NCBI RefSeq assembly: GCF_009664855.1
Contig: NZ_CP045928.1
Coordinates: forward strand, 4,026,107 to 4,090,106
Source of the DNA: Flavobacterium sp. SLB02
GTDB taxonomy: Bacteria > Bacteroidota > Bacteroidia > Flavobacteriales > Flavobacteriaceae
Length of the DNA stretch: 64,000 bases
Reading direction: 5' to 3'
Positions 16,775 through 26,233 of this stretch are shown piece by piece (positions within the stretch are counted from its first letter, which is position 1; every line of letters starts with the position of its first letter). The notes below the pieces were generated by a model. The model did no database searches. It was not told where the DNA came from and worked only from the letters and a program-made list of their open reading frames with translations. A program made the translations under genes and the position numbers.

Positions 16775-17956
16775 ATGACAAGGGCAATTGTACACATGGA
16801 TTTGGATACTTTTTTTGTATCCTGCGAGAGGTTAACCAACTCAGCATTAAGAGGTATTCCGCTTATTATTGGCGGGGGTGATCGTGGCGTTGTAGCGTCC
16901 TGTTCCTATGAAGCCCGTCGTTTTGGAGTACGCTCAGCCATGCCTATCCATATGGCAATGAAACTTTGTCCGCAAGCCAAAATAATGAAAGGTGATATGG
17001 AATTATATTCTCAACTATCACATGATGTTACCCAGGTGATTCAGGAAAAAGCACCGATAATGGAGAAAGCCAGCATCGATGAATTTTATCTCGATATTAC
17101 CGGAATGGACAAATTTCACGGCAGTTACAAATGGACAGATGAACTGGCTCAATCGGTGATTAAAGAAACCGGATTACCCATTAGTTTTTCACTATCGGTC
17201 AATAAAACCGTTTCTAAAATTGCCACTGGCGAGGGTAAGCCAAAAGGAAATTTAGAAATCCCCCAGGGAAATGTACAGGCTTTTCTCAATCCCTTATCGA
17301 TTCAGAAAATACCCATGGTTGGCAGTGTGACTTTTCAGTTGTTATCGCGAATTGGCGTTCGTAAAATTCAGACTTTATCTGAAATGCCTCCCGAGCTTCT
17401 CCAGCAAATGATTGGTAAGAATGGTCTGGATATCTGGAAAAAAGCCAATGGAATTGACAACACTCCTGTAGAGCCTTACACGGAGAGAAAATCGATTTCT
17501 ACCGAACATACTTTCTCTCAGGACACCATCGATATTATCATGCTAAAATCCATATTGATTGGCATGGTTGAAAAACTGGCCTTTCAATTACGCTCCGAGC
17601 AATGGCTAACTTCAACCATTACAGTTAAAATACGTTACGCCAATTTTGATACCGAAACCAAACAATGCAAAATTGCCTATACCTCTGCAGATCATATTCT
17701 GACCAAAAATGTAATGGAGCAATTTGATAAAGTGTATCAGCGTCGTATGCGATTGCGTTTGATTGGTATTCGCTTTAGCGGACTGGTTCGGGGAACCTAT
17801 CAAATTAATCTTTTTGAAGATACAGAGGAAATGCTTTCCCTTTATGCCGCGATGGATAAAATGAAAAGCCGTTATGGTTTTGATGCCGTCATGCGCTGCG
17901 CAGGGGCTTCTTTTAAACCCAATAATAAAGACGAAATTTTAAAACGCACCAAATAA
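16775..17956 (+). CDS. dinB: Y-family DNA polymerase (DinB / Pol IV-like)
   Basis: 393 aa. Translesion polymerase. Catalytic acids are D9 (HMDLDTFF) and D102-E103 (ASIDEFYLDI), so it should be active, unlike ImuB proteins that have lost them. Little-finger region residues about 235-345. A clamp-binding motif QINLF is at 343-347. ATG 16775 is preceded directly by AAGGAG with no spacer, which is odd. An in-frame ATG at 16796 (VHMDL) is an alternative, but the preferred start matches the usual N-terminus. It is the first gene of the cassette with dnaE four bases downstream, an arrangement similar to the imuA-imuB-dnaE2 mutasome of Proteobacteria. Confidence 0.95.
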   Translation: MTRAIVHMDLDTFFVSCERLTNSALRGIPLIIGGGDRGVVASCSYEARRFGVRSAMPIHMAMKLCPQAKIMKGDMELYSQLSHDVTQVIQEKAPIMEKASIDEFYLDITGMDKFHGSYKWTDELAQSVIKETGLPISFSLSVNKTVSKIATGEGKPKGNLEIPQGNVQAFLNPLSIQKIPMVGSVTFQLLSRIGVRKIQTLSEMPPELLQQMIGKNGLDIWKKANGIDNTPVEPYTERKSISTEHTFSQDTIDIIMLKSILIGMVEKLAFQLRSEQWLTSTITVKIRYANFDTETKQCKIAYTSADHILTKNVMEQFDKVYQRRMRLRLIGIRFSGLVRGTYQINLFEDTEEMLSLYAAMDKMKSRYGFDAVMRCAGASFKPNNKDEILKRTK

Positions 17957-17960
17957 AATC

Positions 17961-20900
17961 ATGTATCTCAACTCTCATTCCTATCATTCGCTACGCTACG
18001 GCACAATTCCTCTTGATGAGCTTATCGGGCAGGCTGTCTCATGTGGTGTAAAAGCAATGGCACTTACCGATATTAATACGGTAACTGGAATTTATGATTT
18101 TATAAGAAAGTGTGACCAGAAAGGTATCAAGGCTCTTGTGGGAATGGAATTTCGCTCTGATCATCAATTCAGATATATTGGTCTGGCTAAAAATGCTCAT
18201 GGACTTGGCCAAATGAATCGTTTTTTGACAGAACATAATTTTAGCGGAGAACCCCTACCGTTAATTGCCCCTGAATTTGATTCGGTTTTTGTAATTTATA
18301 CCCTAGAGAATGCTCCGGCAGTCTTGCGGGAGAATGAATTTATCGGAATTCGCCCCGATGAAGTTTTAAGGCTTCTTACCTCGGAACATAAAAATAAAAC
18401 AGCAAAAATGCTTGTGCTTCAATCGGTGACTGTTAGCAATAAAAGAGAATTTAACCTGCATAAAATTCTACGGGCCATTGATACCAATATCATTTTATCA
18501 AAGTTAACAGAGTCTGATTATTGCAAGGCTTCGGAGAAAATGTTGCCTTTAGAAGATCTTTTACCCTATTATGAAAACTATCCTGAAATTATAGCCAACA
18601 CAGAGCAAATAATTGATTGCTGCAATTTTGAATATGATTTTAAAACGCCAAAAAACAAGAAGTTTTTTACTGAAAACCGTCAAACTGATATTGCAAAACT
18701 AACCCAATTAGCTCAAGAAGGTTTACAGTGGCGTTATGGTGAGAATAATCAGGCGGCGCAAAAACGTGTAGAGAAAGAACTAAAAGTAATTGATCAATTA
18801 GAATTCAGCGGTTATTTTCTGATCACCTGGGATATTGTTCAATATAGCAACAGTCAGGGTTTTATGCATATTGGCCGAGGGAGCGGAGCCAATAGTATTA
18901 TTGCCTATTGTTTGGGAATTACCGATATATGTCCCATAGAACTGGATTTGTATTTTGAGCGTTTTTTGAATTTAAACCGAAAAAGTCCTCCGGATTTTGA
19001 CATCGACTGGAGTTGGAAAGAGCGCAACACCATTTTAGAATATATCTTCGGTAAATATGGAAAAGACCATGTTGCTTTTTGCGGTACCAATGTCGAATTC
19101 AAACACCGCTCTATTTTCAGGGAAGTGGGAAAAGTCTTTGGCCTTCCCAAAGAGGAACTCGATATGCTGGCCAAAAATCCCATGGCATTACACCAAAGCA
19201 ATTCTATTGTAAAACTGGTTCAGCAATATAGCCTGATGATGAATAAATATCCCAATCAGCGAAGTATGCATGCTTGCGGGATTATTATCTCTGAAGAGCC
19301 CATTACCAATTATACACCTCTGGAAATGCCTCCAAAAGGATTTCCTATCGTACTTTTTGATATGCATATTGCCGAGGAAATTGGTTTTGAAAAATTCGAT
19401 ATTCTAAGTCAGCGCGGTATTGGGCATATTGATGATAGCGTGAAACTCATTGAGAAAAACAGGGGTATCAAAGTCGACATTCGCAATACTTCGATCTCAA
19501 AAGATGAAGCGATCTGCAATGTTCATTTGGCACAAGGCAAAACCATTGGTTGTTTTTATATTGAAAGTCCTGCCATGCGCGGATTATTGCGCCGACTCAA
19601 TTGTGATAATTATAAAATTCTGGTAGCTGCTTCTTCTATTATTCGTCCCGGCGTGGCACAATCGGGTATGATGAAGGAGTATATTTTTCGTCATAATAAT
19701 CCCGATGAGTTTGAGTATTTTCATCAGGTCTTCAAAGAGCATCTGGGCGAGACTTACGGCATTATGGTCTATCAGGAGGATGTGATCAAAATTGCCCAGC
19801 ATTATGGCGGACTCCCTGCCCCTGATGGTGATATCCTGCGCCGGGCCATGTCCGGAAAAGGGAGATCTGTCGAGGCTTTACAAAAAGTAAAAGATAATTT
19901 CTTTGCCTCTTGCGCCCAGAAAGGGCATCCTGAAGGACTTAGTCAGGAAATTTACCGCCAGATTGAATCCTTTGCCGGATTTTCGTTTTGTAAAGCGCAC
20001 TCGGCTTCTTATGCTGTAGAAAGCTACCAAAGTTTATATCTCAAGATCAATTATCCTGTAGAATTTATGACAGCGGTAATCAACAATCAGGGCGGATTTT
20101 ACAGAACCGAGGTTTATATACACGAGGCGAGAATGTCCGGGGCAAGAATTCATAATCCGTGCGTGAATAAAAGCGAATACCAGACTACGGTTTACGGAAC
20201 TGATATTTATCTGGGCTTTATGCATCTGCAAAGCCTGGAAGCAAAAACGGCTCATTTGATTGAATCGGATCGGGAGAAAAACGGCGATTTTCTTTCTTTG
20301 GAAGATTTCATCAATCGCATTCCAATTGGAATTGAAAGCATGAAAATTTTGATTTTCATAGATGCTTTTCGTTTTACGGGAAAAACCAAAAATCAGCTTT
20401 TGGTTATCGCCAGCTTGCTTTTAAATAATTTCAAACCCGAAAACAGAAGTTTGATGCTCCTGCAGGAACCCGTTAAAGAATACAAACTTCCAACACTGGA
20501 ACGCTCTTTATACGAAGATGCTTTTGATGAAATTGAATTACTGAGTTTCCCTGTATCGTGCAGCGTTTTTGATCTTTTGCAAACCAAACATCGCGGCGAT
20601 ATTATGGCCAAGGATTTAGTGGCTCATCATAAAAAACAAGTCCGCATGCTGGCGTATCTGATTTCCAGAAAACAGGTGCCTACCAAAAAAGGCAATATGT
20701 ATTTTGGGACCTGGATTGATCATGAGGGTACTTATTTTGACACGGCACATTTTCCGGATTGCCTGGCTCAATATCCTTTTGAAGGCGGAGGTTGTTACCT
20801 GCTTTTAGGAACTGTCGAGGTCGATTATCATTTCCCGACAATCACCATTACCAAAATGGCCAAAATGCCTTTTATTGCCGACCCGCGTTATATGGATGCC

Positions 20901-21023
20901 AAAGATCAATATAAAACCCAGCGTTTGATCAAGGAGGATGTTAGCCCTACGCATCGGGAACCTTATCCGCAAGGACATGAGATTAATTTGCCCCGACACC
21001 GAATGAAATTTCAAAACACATAA
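17961..21023 (+). CDS. dnaE2: DNA polymerase III alpha subunit, damage-cassette paralogue (DnaE2/ImuC-like)
   Basis: 1020 aa, shorter than replicative DnaE (about 1160 or more) and near the length of DnaE2. An N-terminal PHP domain (LNSHSYHSLRYG, MALTDINTVTG) is present. Polymerase catalytic acids lie in PDFDIDW near residues 343-349, after the GRGSGANSIIAYCLGITD palm segment. Helix-hairpin-helix and OB-fold regions follow, to about 930. It starts four bases after dinB, so the two are cotranscribed and probably work together in error-prone synthesis past lesions. The replicative dnaE is expected elsewhere in the genome (not seen here). Confidence 0.93.
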   Translation: MYLNSHSYHSLRYGTIPLDELIGQAVSCGVKAMALTDINTVTGIYDFIRKCDQKGIKALVGMEFRSDHQFRYIGLAKNAHGLGQMNRFLTEHNFSGEPLPLIAPEFDSVFVIYTLENAPAVLRENEFIGIRPDEVLRLLTSEHKNKTAKMLVLQSVTVSNKREFNLHKILRAIDTNIILSKLTESDYCKASEKMLPLEDLLPYYENYPEIIANTEQIIDCCNFEYDFKTPKNKKFFTENRQTDIAKLTQLAQEGLQWRYGENNQAAQKRVEKELKVIDQLEFSGYFLITWDIVQYSNSQGFMHIGRGSGANSIIAYCLGITDICPIELDLYFERFLNLNRKSPPDFDIDWSWKERNTILEYIFGKYGKDHVAFCGTNVEFKHRSIFREVGKVFGLPKEELDMLAKNPMALHQSNSIVKLVQQYSLMMNKYPNQRSMHACGIIISEEPITNYTPLEMPPKGFPIVLFDMHIAEEIGFEKFDILSQRGIGHIDDSVKLIEKNRGIKVDIRNTSISKDEAICNVHLAQGKTIGCFYIESPAMRGLLRRLNCDNYKILVAASSIIRPGVAQSGMMKEYIFRHNNPDEFEYFHQVFKEHLGETYGIMVYQEDVIKIAQHYGGLPAPDGDILRRAMSGKGRSVEALQKVKDNFFASCAQKGHPEGLSQEIYRQIESFAGFSFCKAHSASYAVESYQSLYLKINYPVEFMTAVINNQGGFYRTEVYIHEARMSGARIHNPCVNKSEYQTTVYGTDIYLGFMHLQSLEAKTAHLIESDREKNGDFLSLEDFINRIPIGIESMKILIFIDAFRFTGKTKNQLLVIASLLLNNFKPENRSLMLLQEPVKEYKLPTLERSLYEDAFDEIELLSFPVSCSVFDLLQTKHRGDIMAKDLVAHHKKQVRMLAYLISRKQVPTKKGNMYFGTWIDHEGTYFDTAHFPDCLAQYPFEGGGCYLLLGTVEVDYHFPTITITKMAKMPFIADPRYMDAKDQYKTQRLIKEDVSPTHREPYPQGHEINLPRHRMKFQNT

Positions 21024-21072
21024 TGCAAAGATTTCACAAGAATAAGAATCTGTTTTACGTTATATACATAAG

Positions 21073-22452
21073 ATGAAAAAGCAAGAATATGCCATAGTAG
21101 ATATTGAAACCACTGGTGGAAACGCCAGTGGCAGCCGCATTACAGAAATTGCCATTATCATTCATGACGGAGAAAACGTGATTGACCGATATGAAACACT
21201 TGTGAATCCGCAAAAAGAAATCCCGATTTCTATTTTTGCCCTAACAGGGATTAACAATGAAATGGTGGCTAATGCGCCGATCTTTGATGATATTTCAGAT
21301 AAGGTTTTAGAAATGCTTACCGATCGCGTTTTTGTGGCGCACAATGTCAACTTTGATTATTCCTTTGTTCGCCACCAACTCGAACAGGCAGGTTTTAAAT
21401 GGACAGCAAGAAAATTGTGTACTGTTCGGGCAGCAAGAAAAATCAGGCCCGGTTTGGGGTCGTATAGTTTAGGGAATCTCTGCAATTCACTCGATATATC
21501 TTTAGAGAACCGACATCGCGCCGGGGGTGATGCAGATGCTACGGCTATATTATTCTCGCAATTACTTCAATGGGACAAGGAAGGTCATATTGAAAAGATG
21601 ATCAAAGCCACATCACAAGATCAGCGTTTACCCCCTAATCTTCCCCCTGAAGATTTTAATAATTTGCCGGAAAAACCAGGCGTGTATTATTTTTATAATG
21701 AGGTAAAAAAAGTAATCTATGTGGGTAAAGCCATTAACTTAAAAAAACGTGTAGCTTCACACTTTAGCGGTCATAAGATTAATCCCCAAAGACAGCATTT
21801 CCTGCGGGATATACACTCTATTTCCTTTGAAGTCTGTGGCAATGAATTAATGGCCCTCCTGTTAGAATGTACCGAAATCAAGCACCTTTGGCCTACTTAT
21901 AACAGAGCTTTAAAACGCTTTGAACCCAAATTTGGATTGTATCAATATGAAGCGCGCAACGGATACAAATATCTGGCAATGGGAAAACTCAATAAATTTC
22001 AGTCCTGCATTGAGCATTTCAGCAGTATACACGAAGGGACAAATATGCTGCGAAGCCTGGCAGAACAATTTGAGATTGATTATAGGTTTTGTAAATATCT
22101 AAGAGCTCAGGACGCAGAAATATTTAAAAATAATGACATAACAGAGCTGCCCGATGTTTCACTCCACAATGAACAAGTCCAGAAGGCTATTGATTTTTTA
22201 TTAAACAACAGACCTACTTTTGCCATTATAGAGAAAGGAAGAACATCACAAGAGCGAAGTTGTATCTGGATAGAAAATGGTCATTTTTATGGTATGGGAT
22301 ATATCCCTTTAGATGTTTCAATTACGGATCCCTTAGAGGTGAAAAATTACACTACGCCTTATAAAAGCAATCAATACATTGTGCAATTGATTTTTGCTTA
22401 TGCAGAAAAAAATCCGCGTAAAGTATTCTTTAACAAAGAGTTTCTGAAATAA
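21073..22452 (+). CDS. DnaQ-type exonuclease fused to a UvrC-like GIY-YIG nuclease
   Basis: 459 aa. Residues 5-170 are a DEDDh exonuclease (D10 and E12 in IVDIETTGG, HNVNFDYSF near 95, HRAGGDADAT near 157). Residues about 195-275 are a GIY-YIG domain like the N-terminus of UvrC and Cho (KPGVYYFYNEVKKVIYVGKA). The C-terminal 180 residues are less conserved. Cho-type enzymes make the 3' incision in nucleotide excision repair, and fusions of this order are known in Bacteroidota and Actinobacteria. It lies 49 bases after dnaE2 on the same strand, probably in the same damage-induced unit. It may trim or incise around lesions (inference). Confidence 0.9.
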   Translation: MKKQEYAIVDIETTGGNASGSRITEIAIIIHDGENVIDRYETLVNPQKEIPISIFALTGINNEMVANAPIFDDISDKVLEMLTDRVFVAHNVNFDYSFVRHQLEQAGFKWTARKLCTVRAARKIRPGLGSYSLGNLCNSLDISLENRHRAGGDADATAILFSQLLQWDKEGHIEKMIKATSQDQRLPPNLPPEDFNNLPEKPGVYYFYNEVKKVIYVGKAINLKKRVASHFSGHKINPQRQHFLRDIHSISFEVCGNELMALLLECTEIKHLWPTYNRALKRFEPKFGLYQYEARNGYKYLAMGKLNKFQSCIEHFSSIHEGTNMLRSLAEQFEIDYRFCKYLRAQDAEIFKNNDITELPDVSLHNEQVQKAIDFLLNNRPTFAIIEKGRTSQERSCIWIENGHFYGMGYIPLDVSITDPLEVKNYTTPYKSNQYIVQLIFAYAEKNPRKVFFNKEFLK

Positions 22453-22523
22453 GAACATGAAGTTGTGTAAATATAAAGGCGCAAAAAGCTGTAAATTTAA
22501 TGATCCAACTAATTGAATCTACT

Positions 22524-23300
22524 ATGAAAATAGCAACTTATAACGTAAACGGAGTCAACGGGCGTTTAAATGTATTACTAAAATGGCTTGAAGAAGCCAC
22601 TCCTGATATTGTATGTCTGCAGGAATTAAAAGCGCCTCAGGATAATTTTCCTCTCAAAGCGATTAATGACGCCGGCTACAATGCCATTTGGCACGGGCAA
22701 AAACAATGGAATGGCGTTGCTATTCTGGCCCGTAACATGGAAATTGAAGAAATAACGCGCGTTCTTCCGGGAGACGACAAGGATATACAAAGTCGGTATA
22801 TCGAAGCTTTGATTAACGGAATTGTGATTGCCTGTCTTTATCTGCCAAACGGAAATCCTGCTCCGGGGCCAAAATTAGAATATAAGCTAAAATGGTTTGA
22901 TCGTCTAAGTGATCGCGCAGCAACACTTTTGAGTTTAAAAGTTCCGGTAATTCTCGTTGGAGATTATAATGTGATGCCAACAGAACTGGATGTTTACAAA
23001 CCCGCGAAATGGGTAAACGATGCCCTTTTCAGACCCGAAGTTAGAAAAGCTTTTGCAGATATTGTCTCCCAGGGATGGACAGATGCCATTCGAAGATTAT
23101 ATCCTGAAGAGAAAATTTACACCTTTTGGGATTATTTCAGAGAGGCTTACAAGCGGGACGCAGGACTTAGAATTGATCATTTCTTACTAAGTCCGCAATT
23201 AGCAAAAAAACTGCTTTCCGCAGGAGTTGACCGCCATGTGCGGGGATGGGAAAAAACAAGCGACCATGCTCCGGTATGGATTGAAATTGACACAAAATAA
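22524..23300 (+). CDS. xth: Exonuclease III family AP endonuclease
   Basis: 258 aa from ATG 22524 (an upstream in-frame ATG at 22500 adds eight residues that fit the family poorly). Endonuclease/exonuclease/phosphatase fold with MKIATYNVNGVNGRL, catalytic E in CLQELKAP, YLPNGNP, GDYNVMP and the terminal SDHAPVW. It cleaves DNA at abasic sites and removes 3' blocks. As the fourth gene of the damage cassette it would provide base excision repair alongside translesion synthesis. It may not be the only ExoIII of the genome. Confidence 0.93.
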   Translation: MKIATYNVNGVNGRLNVLLKWLEEATPDIVCLQELKAPQDNFPLKAINDAGYNAIWHGQKQWNGVAILARNMEIEEITRVLPGDDKDIQSRYIEALINGIVIACLYLPNGNPAPGPKLEYKLKWFDRLSDRAATLLSLKVPVILVGDYNVMPTELDVYKPAKWVNDALFRPEVRKAFADIVSQGWTDAIRRLYPEEKIYTFWDYFREAYKRDAGLRIDHFLLSPQLAKKLLSAGVDRHVRGWEKTSDHAPVWIEIDTK

Positions 23301-23307
23301 CCAAACA

Positions 23308-23934
23308 ATGACACTATTTAGCGATACCGAATTATTTGCCACTGGTCTGTCGGGAAAAAAAGTATTTGACCTGCCGGATGCAGAACTTATTTTGATCGAT
23401 AATTTCTTCACCAAAGAAGAATCTGATCGCTTTTACGAAAGAATACTCCACAAGACCAAATGGAGAGAATATGAAATGGAAATTTATGATAAAACCTATA
23501 CTGTTCCCCGAATGATTTGCTGGTATGAAGACAAGGATAATCCCGGAGCAGACCAAAACGGACCTGACTGGACTTATGAATTACTGACCATCAGAGGCAG
23601 GGTGGAGAGAGAAACGCAGCTTGATTTTAACAGTCTTCTTTTAAATTTATACCGAGACGGAAATGATGGTGTTGGCTGGCACAGCGACAAAGAACACAAT
23701 ACGGGGCCTAACCCTGTTATTGCTTCGGTGACTTTTGGCGAGACCAGGATGTTCAAACTCCGTCATAAATTCAGAAAAGAGATTCCGCAAATAGAGATTC
23801 CATTGCATCATGGATCATTTTTATTAATGGGGGGAACAACCAATAGTTTTTGGCAGCATCATGTCCCTAAAACAGCCAAAAATGTATTGCCAAGAATAAA
23901 TTTAACCTTTAGAAGAACCAATCGAAGTGAATGA
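23308..23934 (+). CDS. alkB: AlkB-like 2-oxoglutarate/Fe(II) DNA dealkylase
   Basis: 208 aa from ATG 23308. The frame runs on upstream inside the exonuclease gene and is not used. Fe(II) ligands H125 and D127 are in GWHSDKEHN, with the distal His at 184 or 185 in FWQHHVPKT. 2-oxoglutarate contact Arg residues lie in RINLTFRRT near the C-terminus. The segment VPRMICWYEDK is typical of the ALKBH2/3-like bacterial AlkB group. The enzyme oxidatively removes 1-methyladenine and 3-methylcytosine lesions. It starts seven bases after the xth stop, so it is the last gene of the cassette. Confidence 0.92.
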   Translation: MTLFSDTELFATGLSGKKVFDLPDAELILIDNFFTKEESDRFYERILHKTKWREYEMEIYDKTYTVPRMICWYEDKDNPGADQNGPDWTYELLTIRGRVERETQLDFNSLLLNLYRDGNDGVGWHSDKEHNTGPNPVIASVTFGETRMFKLRHKFRKEIPQIEIPLHHGSFLLMGGTTNSFWQHHVPKTAKNVLPRINLTFRRTNRSE

Positions 23935-23943
23935 TTATAAACC

Positions 23944-23964
23944 ACTCAAAATGAGTTTTTTTTC
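23944..23964 (+). terminator. Weak terminator after the alkB-like gene
   Basis: ACTCA-AAA-TGAGT (23944-23956) followed by eight T forms a 5-bp hairpin with a good T tract. The short stem makes it a modest call. Confidence 0.5.
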
Positions 23965-24089
23965 ATTACAAAACCATGAGGAAAATTCCTCCTCTAAAAG
24001 TTAAAATACTCAGTACATGAACCTTTTATTAGGCAGAACCTATCTTTTTTACTATTTTTGCAACCTTTTTTTATATATACATTACCACA

Positions 24090-24551
24090 ATGGCTTATTC
24101 AAACAATGATTTATTGCGTTTTTTAGATGCGCAAAACAAACTTTATCTTACTGCTCTTTCTGAAATCAAAAAAGGCAAAAAAGAAACACACTGGATGTGG
24201 TTTATTTTTCCTCAGATTAAAGGATTAGGCAAGAGCGATACTGCAAATTATTACGCCATTAACGATCTAAAAGAAGCAACCGAATTCCTTGAACATCCCA
24301 TTCTTGGAAAACATCTTATAGAAATCTCCGAGCTGTTTCTGACTTTCAAAAGAAAATCAGCAGACGGGATTTTAGGAGATCTCGATGCGCGTAAATTACG
24401 CTCTTCTATGACGCTTTTTTCTTTGGTAGAAAATACAAATCCTGTATTCAAGGAAGTATTAGAAGCTTTTTTCTCAGGAGAATCAGATCCACTTACTTTG
24501 TCTATTATTAATTCATCTATAAAATCTTCTCTTGAGACTCAAATGGCATAA
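24090..24551 (+). CDS. DUF1810 family protein
   Basis: 153 aa, the whole length of the family. The diagnostic core is present: HWMWFIFPQIKGLGKS near 33-48, NDLKEATEFLEHPILG near 58-73 and LDARKLRSSMTLF near 96-108. The function of DUF1810 is unknown. The proteins are small, cytoplasmic and helical. A TATTTTTG -7-like box at 24053-24060 lies 30 bases before the start, so it probably has its own promoter, and a strong hairpin follows at 24585. Confidence 0.88.
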   Translation: MAYSNNDLLRFLDAQNKLYLTALSEIKKGKKETHWMWFIFPQIKGLGKSDTANYYAINDLKEATEFLEHPILGKHLIEISELFLTFKRKSADGILGDLDARKLRSSMTLFSLVENTNPVFKEVLEAFFSGESDPLTLSIINSSIKSSLETQMA

Positions 24552-24584
24552 TTGCCACTAACAATTCATTAGATTATTACATTT

Positions 24585-24630
24585 AAAGACACTACATGTT
24601 TTGCTTTGCAAATGGTAGTGTCTTTTTTTT
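24585..24630 (+). terminator. Strong intrinsic terminator after the DUF1810 gene
   Basis: AAAGACACTAC (24585-24595) pairs perfectly with GTAGTGTCTTT (24615-24625), followed by T residues to 24631. Confidence 0.85.
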
Positions 24631-24696
24631 TAGCCCGCGGGTTTCATGAATTCAACTACATTAGACCAATTTTTTTTATTGCTTAAAATACAGTAC

Positions 24697-24726
24697 AAAA
24701 AATGCCTTGCTAGAAACAAGGCATTT
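24697..24726 (-). terminator. Intrinsic terminator of the permease gene
   Basis: AAATGCCTTG (24700-24709) and CAAGGCATTT (24717-24726) form a perfect 10-bp stem with a 7-base loop. On the minus strand a T run follows (complement of 24697-24702). It lies 95 bases past the permease stop. Confidence 0.75.
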
Positions 24727-24820
24727 ATATTTTGAAGCAAAATCAAACTTTGAAAAAAGAAATCTTCTAATGGGTAAAATCCCTTAGCCAATTTTATCTC
24801 TCATTTACCCTTTGTTTGTT

Positions 24821-26233
24821 TTATTCTCCTTTTGGTTTGGTTAAATAATATACAGGAATTCCCGTTAGCATGATTAGAACTCCCCAACCACAGGTCGAGA
24901 ATTTTGTAATTAATAACGAAATACAAATTGCCGCTGCAATCACGATGTACAATAAAGGCAGAAACGGATATCCAAAAGCTTTATAAGGTCTTTCTGCATT
25001 GGGCATTTTTTTACGTAAAATAAAGATTCCGTAGATCGTTAGGATGTAAAAAATTAAAACAATGATGATTACAAAATCCAATAAATCTCCATATTTACCC
25101 GTAAGACACAAAGCCGAAGCCCAAATACATTGCGCCCATAAAGCCCATGAGGGTACACTGAATTTATTTAAAACAGCTGCTTTTTTAAAGAACAAACCAT
25201 CTTTTGCCATTGTATAATACACTCTGGCACCGGCCATGATTAATCCGTTGTTACACGCAAAAGTCGAAATCATAATCATAATGGCAATAATGAGCGTTCC
25301 TATGTTACCAAAGATATATTGTGAAGCCACAACCGCTACCCTATCGGATTTTGCCGTTGCAATTTCGTCTAGGGGAATCACTGCCAAATACATCAAATTG
25401 GTCAAAACATAAATAATGGTCACAATAAAAGTTCCTAAAAACAAACTGAAACCAACATTACGTTTTGGGTTTTTAATTTCCCCTGCAATAAAGGTTACGC
25501 CATTCCAGGCATCACTAGAGAATAAAGATCCCACCATTGCAGCTGAAATCCCACTAATTAAAGCCGTTCCGCTAATCGGTAGCCATGAACCGGTATCTTT
25601 GTTAAAAGAACGTGTCGTCCAGGCATCTGCCCAGTTGGCATCCCAAACAGAAGCCTTTGCGGCTAATGTTAGTCCGAAAATGATCAAACCCAACAGTGAT
25701 AAAATTTTGATAATCGTTAAAACCGTTTGCAGAATCTTTCCGTTTTTAACCCCACGGCTATTAATAAAGGTGAGTAAAACAATTGTCAGAATCGAAACAA
25801 TTTGCGCTGCATTAAGTTTAAAAGATCCTATCTCATACAATATATTCTCGTCGCTAAAAGGCTCATACAAATAAGCGGCAAACTTCGAGAAAGCCACACC
25901 AACGGCAGCAATTGTTCCGGTCTGGATTACAGCAAAAAAACTCCAGCCGTACAAAAAGGCAATTAACTTGTTGTAAGCTTCTTTTAGATAAACGTATTGT
26001 CCACCTGCTTTTGGAAACATTGCGCTTAGCTCGCCATAGCTCACTGCTGCAATAATAGTAATCAATCCTGAGATGAGCCAAATCAGGGTCAGCCATCCCG
26101 CTGACCCTACCTGTCTGGCGATATCGGCACTCACGATAAATATCCCCGATCCGATCATAGAGCCTACCACAAGCATGGTTCCGTCTAATAATCCGAGTTC
26201 TCTTTTAAAATTTTCCTGGTCGTTTTCTTGCAT
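24821..26233 (-). CDS. APC-superfamily amino acid permease
   Basis: 470 aa with about twelve hydrophobic segments. The N-terminal signature of amino acid-polyamine-organocation transporters is visible (LLDGTMLVVGSMIGSGIFI near residues 14-32), as are the helix 6 region (GVTFIAGEIKNPKRNVG) and a C-terminal RPYKAFGYPFLPLLYI. It should import an amino acid by proton or exchange coupling at the inner membrane. The substrate is not readable. It is monocistronic, convergent with the DUF1810 gene, with terminators for both in the 270-base gap. Confidence 0.92.
   Translation of the reverse strand: MQENDQENFKRELGLLDGTMLVVGSMIGSGIFIVSADIARQVGSAGWLTLIWLISGLITIIAAVSYGELSAMFPKAGGQYVYLKEAYNKLIAFLYGWSFFAVIQTGTIAAVGVAFSKFAAYLYEPFSDENILYEIGSFKLNAAQIVSILTIVLLTFINSRGVKNGKILQTVLTIIKILSLLGLIIFGLTLAAKASVWDANWADAWTTRSFNKDTGSWLPISGTALISGISAAMVGSLFSSDAWNGVTFIAGEIKNPKRNVGFSLFLGTFIVTIIYVLTNLMYLAVIPLDEIATAKSDRVAVVASQYIFGNIGTLIIAIMIMISTFACNNGLIMAGARVYYTMAKDGLFFKKAAVLNKFSVPSWALWAQCIWASALCLTGKYGDLLDFVIIIVLIFYILTIYGIFILRKKMPNAERPYKAFGYPFLPLLYIVIAAAICISLLITKFSTCGWGVLIMLTGIPVYYLTKPKGE

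Noticed and set aside
25416..25874. 152-codon rightward open frame inside the permease gene
   Set aside because: Antisense to well-conserved permease helices, with no independent evidence.
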